From positions 1-8,203 of the forward strand of contig CAJTKG010000060.1 in the NCBI GenBank assembly GCA_910576935.1: a stretch of DNA of 8,203 bases, in the 5' to 3' direction. Positions 7,171 through 8,203 of this stretch are shown in pieces (positions within the stretch are counted from its first letter, which is position 1; each line of letters begins with the position of its first letter). A program made the translations under genes and the position numbers. Origin of the DNA: an uncultured Muribaculaceae bacterium (GTDB taxonomy: Bacteria; Bacteroidota; Bacteroidia; Bacteroidales; Muribaculaceae). Under the pieces are notes generated by a model. That model saw only the letters and a program-made list of their open reading frames with translations, was not told the DNA's origin and ran no database searches.

Positions 7171-7434
7171 TCAAGCCTCGGCAGCTTCTTGTTCTTTGAG
7201 AATTTCAACAGCCATCTCATAGATGGTAGAGTCATCAAGAACGACGATGCCGCCATCAGGACCCGGTTCTATATGAACACCACAGTTCTTGCCAAAATCA
7301 TAGTTGCTGCCGCCAAAATAATTACGAACGGTTTGAACTGTAGTGTTAAGCTTATCTGCGATCTTGTGCATCGAACCGTCGGGCAGGCTGTCTTTAAGGC
7401 GACGAAGTTCGTTGAATGTGATTGTCTTTGTCAT
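7171..7434 (-). CDS. Small predicted DNA-binding protein (helix-turn-helix-like)
   Basis: This 87-aa protein starts MTKTITFNELRRLKDSLPDG. Residues about 20-41 read as a helix-turn-helix: HKIADKL, a short turn at NTT, then VQTVRNYFGG as the possible recognition helix. A glycine- and proline-rich stretch follows (HIEPGPDGGIVVLDD, about 54-68) and then an acidic C-terminal helix (EMAVEILKEQEAAEA). The layout resembles small conserved Bacteroidales proteins often annotated as DNA-binding; I cannot name a characterised member. The start is supported by a good promoter about 50 bases upstream, with an A-rich leader and no Shine-Dalgarno. The Usp gene lies 95 bp downstream on the same strand. A regulator or nucleoid-associated role is inference. 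Confidence 0.82.
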   Translation of the reverse strand: MTKTITFNELRRLKDSLPDGSMHKIADKLNTTVQTVRNYFGGSNYDFGKNCGVHIEPGPDGGIVVLDDSTIYEMAVEILKEQEAAEA

Positions 7435-7485
7435 GATAAGTATTTTTTAGAGTTAAACGTTTTAGTTGTTAGTGTTATTCGGTTA

Positions 7486-7517
7486 TAAAGTTAGACCTTG
7501 TTTTTCAAATTAACAAA
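7486..7517 (-). promoter_or_regulatory. Promoter of the small DNA-binding protein gene
   Basis: Read on the minus strand, TAACTTTA (7493-7486) is one base from the Bacteroidetes -7 consensus TAnnTTTG. TTTG (7517-7514) is a perfect -33 element with a spacer of exactly 20 bases. Transcription would start near 7480, giving a leader of about 45-50 nt before the ATG at 7434. This is the best-formed promoter in the window. Confidence 0.65.
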
Positions 7518-7523
7518 CAAACT

Positions 7524-7563
7524 CAATAAAATATTCAATTTTTATTGTATGTTTTATAACATA
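7524..7563. repeat. Two AT-rich inverted repeats just upstream of the promoter (operator candidates)
   Basis: CAATAAAA (7524-7531) and TTTTATTG (7540-7547) are perfect 8-bp complements around an 8-base centre. Immediately next to them, TATGTT (7548-7553) and AACATA (7558-7563) form a 6-bp pair around 4 bases. Both lie just upstream of the -33 element at 7514-7517 for the minus-strand gene, a usual place for a regulator to bind. The very low GC content makes chance palindromes more likely. Confidence 0.35.
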
Positions 7564-7589
7564 ACTTCCCCGCATAAATTAATCTGCTA

Positions 7590-7597
7590 CAAATATA
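7590..7597 (-). promoter_or_regulatory. Possible second, upstream -7 element on the minus strand
   Basis: Minus-strand TATATTTG matches TAnnTTTG exactly. The -33 position carries only a weak CTG. A transcript from here would reach the small DNA-binding gene after a leader of about 150 nt that includes a 21-codon open frame (ATG at 7575, stop at 7510-7512). AT-rich DNA yields such matches by chance, so confidence is low. Confidence 0.25.
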
Positions 7598-7688
7598 AGT
7601 TATTTTTCAAAAACATTTCAGTAACCGACCGTCGATTGATTCCACGGCGTTATGGAACGACTGTTTCTGACCGTCGCTTCGGGATTTG

Positions 7689-7727
7689 TACCAACGATGT
7701 CAATGTACGTTTGACATCGTTTTGGTA
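7689..7727. repeat. Hairpin with 11-bp perfect stem and extension
   Basis: AACGATGTCAA (7693-7703) and TTGACATCGTT (7711-7721) are perfect complements around a 7-base loop. TACC (7689-7692) and GGTA (7724-7727) extend the stem past a two-base TT bulge. It ends exactly where the imperfect inverted repeat at 7728 begins. A terminator is unlikely because no gene on either strand runs into it. Confidence 0.5.
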
Positions 7728-7923
7728 AGAGTCGGATCGACAATGATCATTTTACGTCAGGGATGTCAGCCCTTGGTTATGGTTTACCGTCTATTGGTCA
7801 TTTGCCGGTGTTTTTACCATTGTTCTTCGGTCACTATGGAACCCCATAGCTCCCTCATCACAATGACAAAATCACTCGACAACTGACCGCCCTGACGTAA
7901 ACAATCATTATTGAACCGACTCT
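7728..7923. repeat. 196-bp segment bounded by long imperfect inverted repeats (possible MITE-like element)
   Basis: The left arm (7728-7762) and the reverse complement of the right arm (7890-7923) align with 29 identities over 35 positions and one gap. Shared blocks are AGAGTCGG at the outer end, AATGAT in the middle and TTTACGTCAGGG at the inner end. The 127-base interior has no coding potential. The layout fits a small non-autonomous mobile element or a long RNA stem. No clear target-site duplication is seen beyond T-runs at both edges, and no transposase is in the window. Confidence 0.5.
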
Positions 7924-7952
7924 TTTTAGCGCGGGGATGTCTGCCGCAGTAG

Positions 7953-8201
7953 CTATATGGGAGTGAGTTTGAGGGGGATGAGTATGGGAAGGTTGTCGGT
8001 TTCAGGCGACGATCGGGAGATCGTCGCTCCATACGCCGTAGGTCCATGCGCCGTGGATTCAGACGATGGCCGGGAGGCCATCGCCCCCAGCGCCTTGGAT
8101 TCGGACGGTGGGTGGGGCGAGAATGTGGGGTCGGTGTATTCTTTGAGGCCGGGCCAGCGGTGGAGGTGGGGGATGTCGGCGCGGGCGTGGAGGATCAGCA
8201 G
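7953..8201 (-). CDS. 3' end of an unidentified gene entering from the right edge, tail made of repeats
   Basis: On the minus strand an open frame runs from the window edge to a TAG at 7955-7953 (82 codons visible). The first 35 codons (8201 to about 8097) look truly coding: 30 of 35 end in G or C, and the product begins LLILHARADIPHLHRWP and continues GLKEYTDPTFSPHP. After that the frame passes through the two palindromic repeats at 8006-8083, giving a serine-rich tail of low complexity with the related peptides AMASRPSS and ATISRSSP. The original stop may therefore have been displaced by repeat insertion. I do not recognise the family. The 5' part lies outside the window. A non-coding reading remains possible. 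Confidence 0.45.
   Translation of the reverse strand: MLILHARADIPHLHRWPGLKEYTDPTFSPHPPSESKALGAMASRPSSESTAHGPTAYGATISRSSPETDNLPILIPLKLTPI
8006..8083. repeat. Two REP-like palindromes with GGGA loops, 57-bp spacing
   Basis: CGACGATC (8007-8014) pairs with GATCGTCG (8019-8026) around GGGA, with one more G-C pair outside (8006, 8027). CGATGGCC (8064-8071) pairs with GGCCATCG (8076-8083) around the same GGGA loop. The two stems differ at three base pairs, and each change is compensated on the other arm. Flanking sequence is shared too: TTCAG precedes both, and CCATACGCCGTAGGT, CCATGCGCCGTGGAT and CCAGCGCCTTGGAT are three related copies at 8029, 8044 and 8087. This resembles repetitive extragenic palindrome families. 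Confidence 0.7.
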
Positions 8202-8203
8202 GC

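Larger units (their letters stand above)
7598..7952. other. Non-coding region rich in inverted repeats
   Basis: No gene is supported here. Open frames on either strand (for example plus 7686-7886 and minus 8047-7814) lack protein-like composition and cross the repeats. The stretch holds a direct repeat GACCGTCG (7627-7634, 7669-7676), a hairpin at 7689-7727, an imperfect inverted-repeat pair bounding 7728-7923, and an inner hairpin CTATGG/CCATAG (7834-7839, 7844-7849). Composition changes from very AT-rich near 7500-7620 to GC-rich beyond 7920. Confidence 0.6.

Noticed and set aside
7189..7488. 99-aa plus-strand open frame opposite the small DNA-binding gene
   Set aside because: The minus-strand protein has a good promoter and family-like sequence; the plus frame runs through that promoter and has no motif.
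7510..7575. 21-codon minus-strand open frame in the leader from the possible upstream promoter
   Set aside because: It is too short, lies in AT-rich DNA, overlaps the better promoter's -33 element, and has no conserved feature I can see.
7814..8047. 77-aa minus-strand open frame starting inside a palindromic repeat
   Set aside because: It overlaps the repeats and the inverted-repeat segment, has a basic low-information sequence, and competes with the better partial frame that enters from the right edge.
7728..8083. CRISPR array or integron-type array in the repeat-rich right end
   Set aside because: Repeats are few, palindromic and diverged, spacers are not uniform, and no cas or integrase gene is present.

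Overview
The window looks like chromosomal DNA of a Bacteroidales bacterium, perhaps Muribaculaceae; the family guess is inference. Three things support the order. Genes lack Shine-Dalgarno sequences. Several are preceded by the Bacteroidetes -7 element TAnnTTTG. The first gene has the signal-peptide and C-terminal-tail layout of Bacteroidales envelope proteins.

Layout. Bases 1-332 hold no convincing gene but contain a -7 element and a striking nested inverted/direct-repeat structure (134-216) that could be a long structured leader. Next is a secreted 508-aa beta-rich protein of unknown function (333-1859), closed by a strong 13-bp hairpin (1891-1926). A promoter almost touching the start codon leads into a two-gene unit: uvrB (2003-4090) and, 4 bp later, a YgiQ-family radical SAM protein (4095-5954). 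Converging on it from the minus strand is a universal stress protein with an N-terminal DUF2007-like domain and two Usp domains (7075-5960). Upstream of that, also on minus, is an 87-aa helix-turn-helix-like protein (7434-7171) with a good Bacteroidetes promoter.

The right end (7435-8203) is accessory in character. An AT-rich promoter region gives way to a hairpin (7689-7727), then a roughly 196-bp segment bounded by about 35-bp imperfect inverted repeats (7728-7923), then two 57-bp-spaced palindromes with GGGA loops and compensatory stem changes (8006-8083). The last 100 bases have strong coding character on the minus strand, as if a gene ends here from outside the window; its open frame runs through both palindromes.

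Functionally, uvrB is DNA repair housekeeping, the YgiQ protein is an uncharacterised radical SAM enzyme, and the Usp and small DNA-binding proteins suggest a stress or regulatory pair. No defence system, CRISPR array, rRNA, tRNA or transposase was found. The most unusual material is the non-coding structure at both ends.
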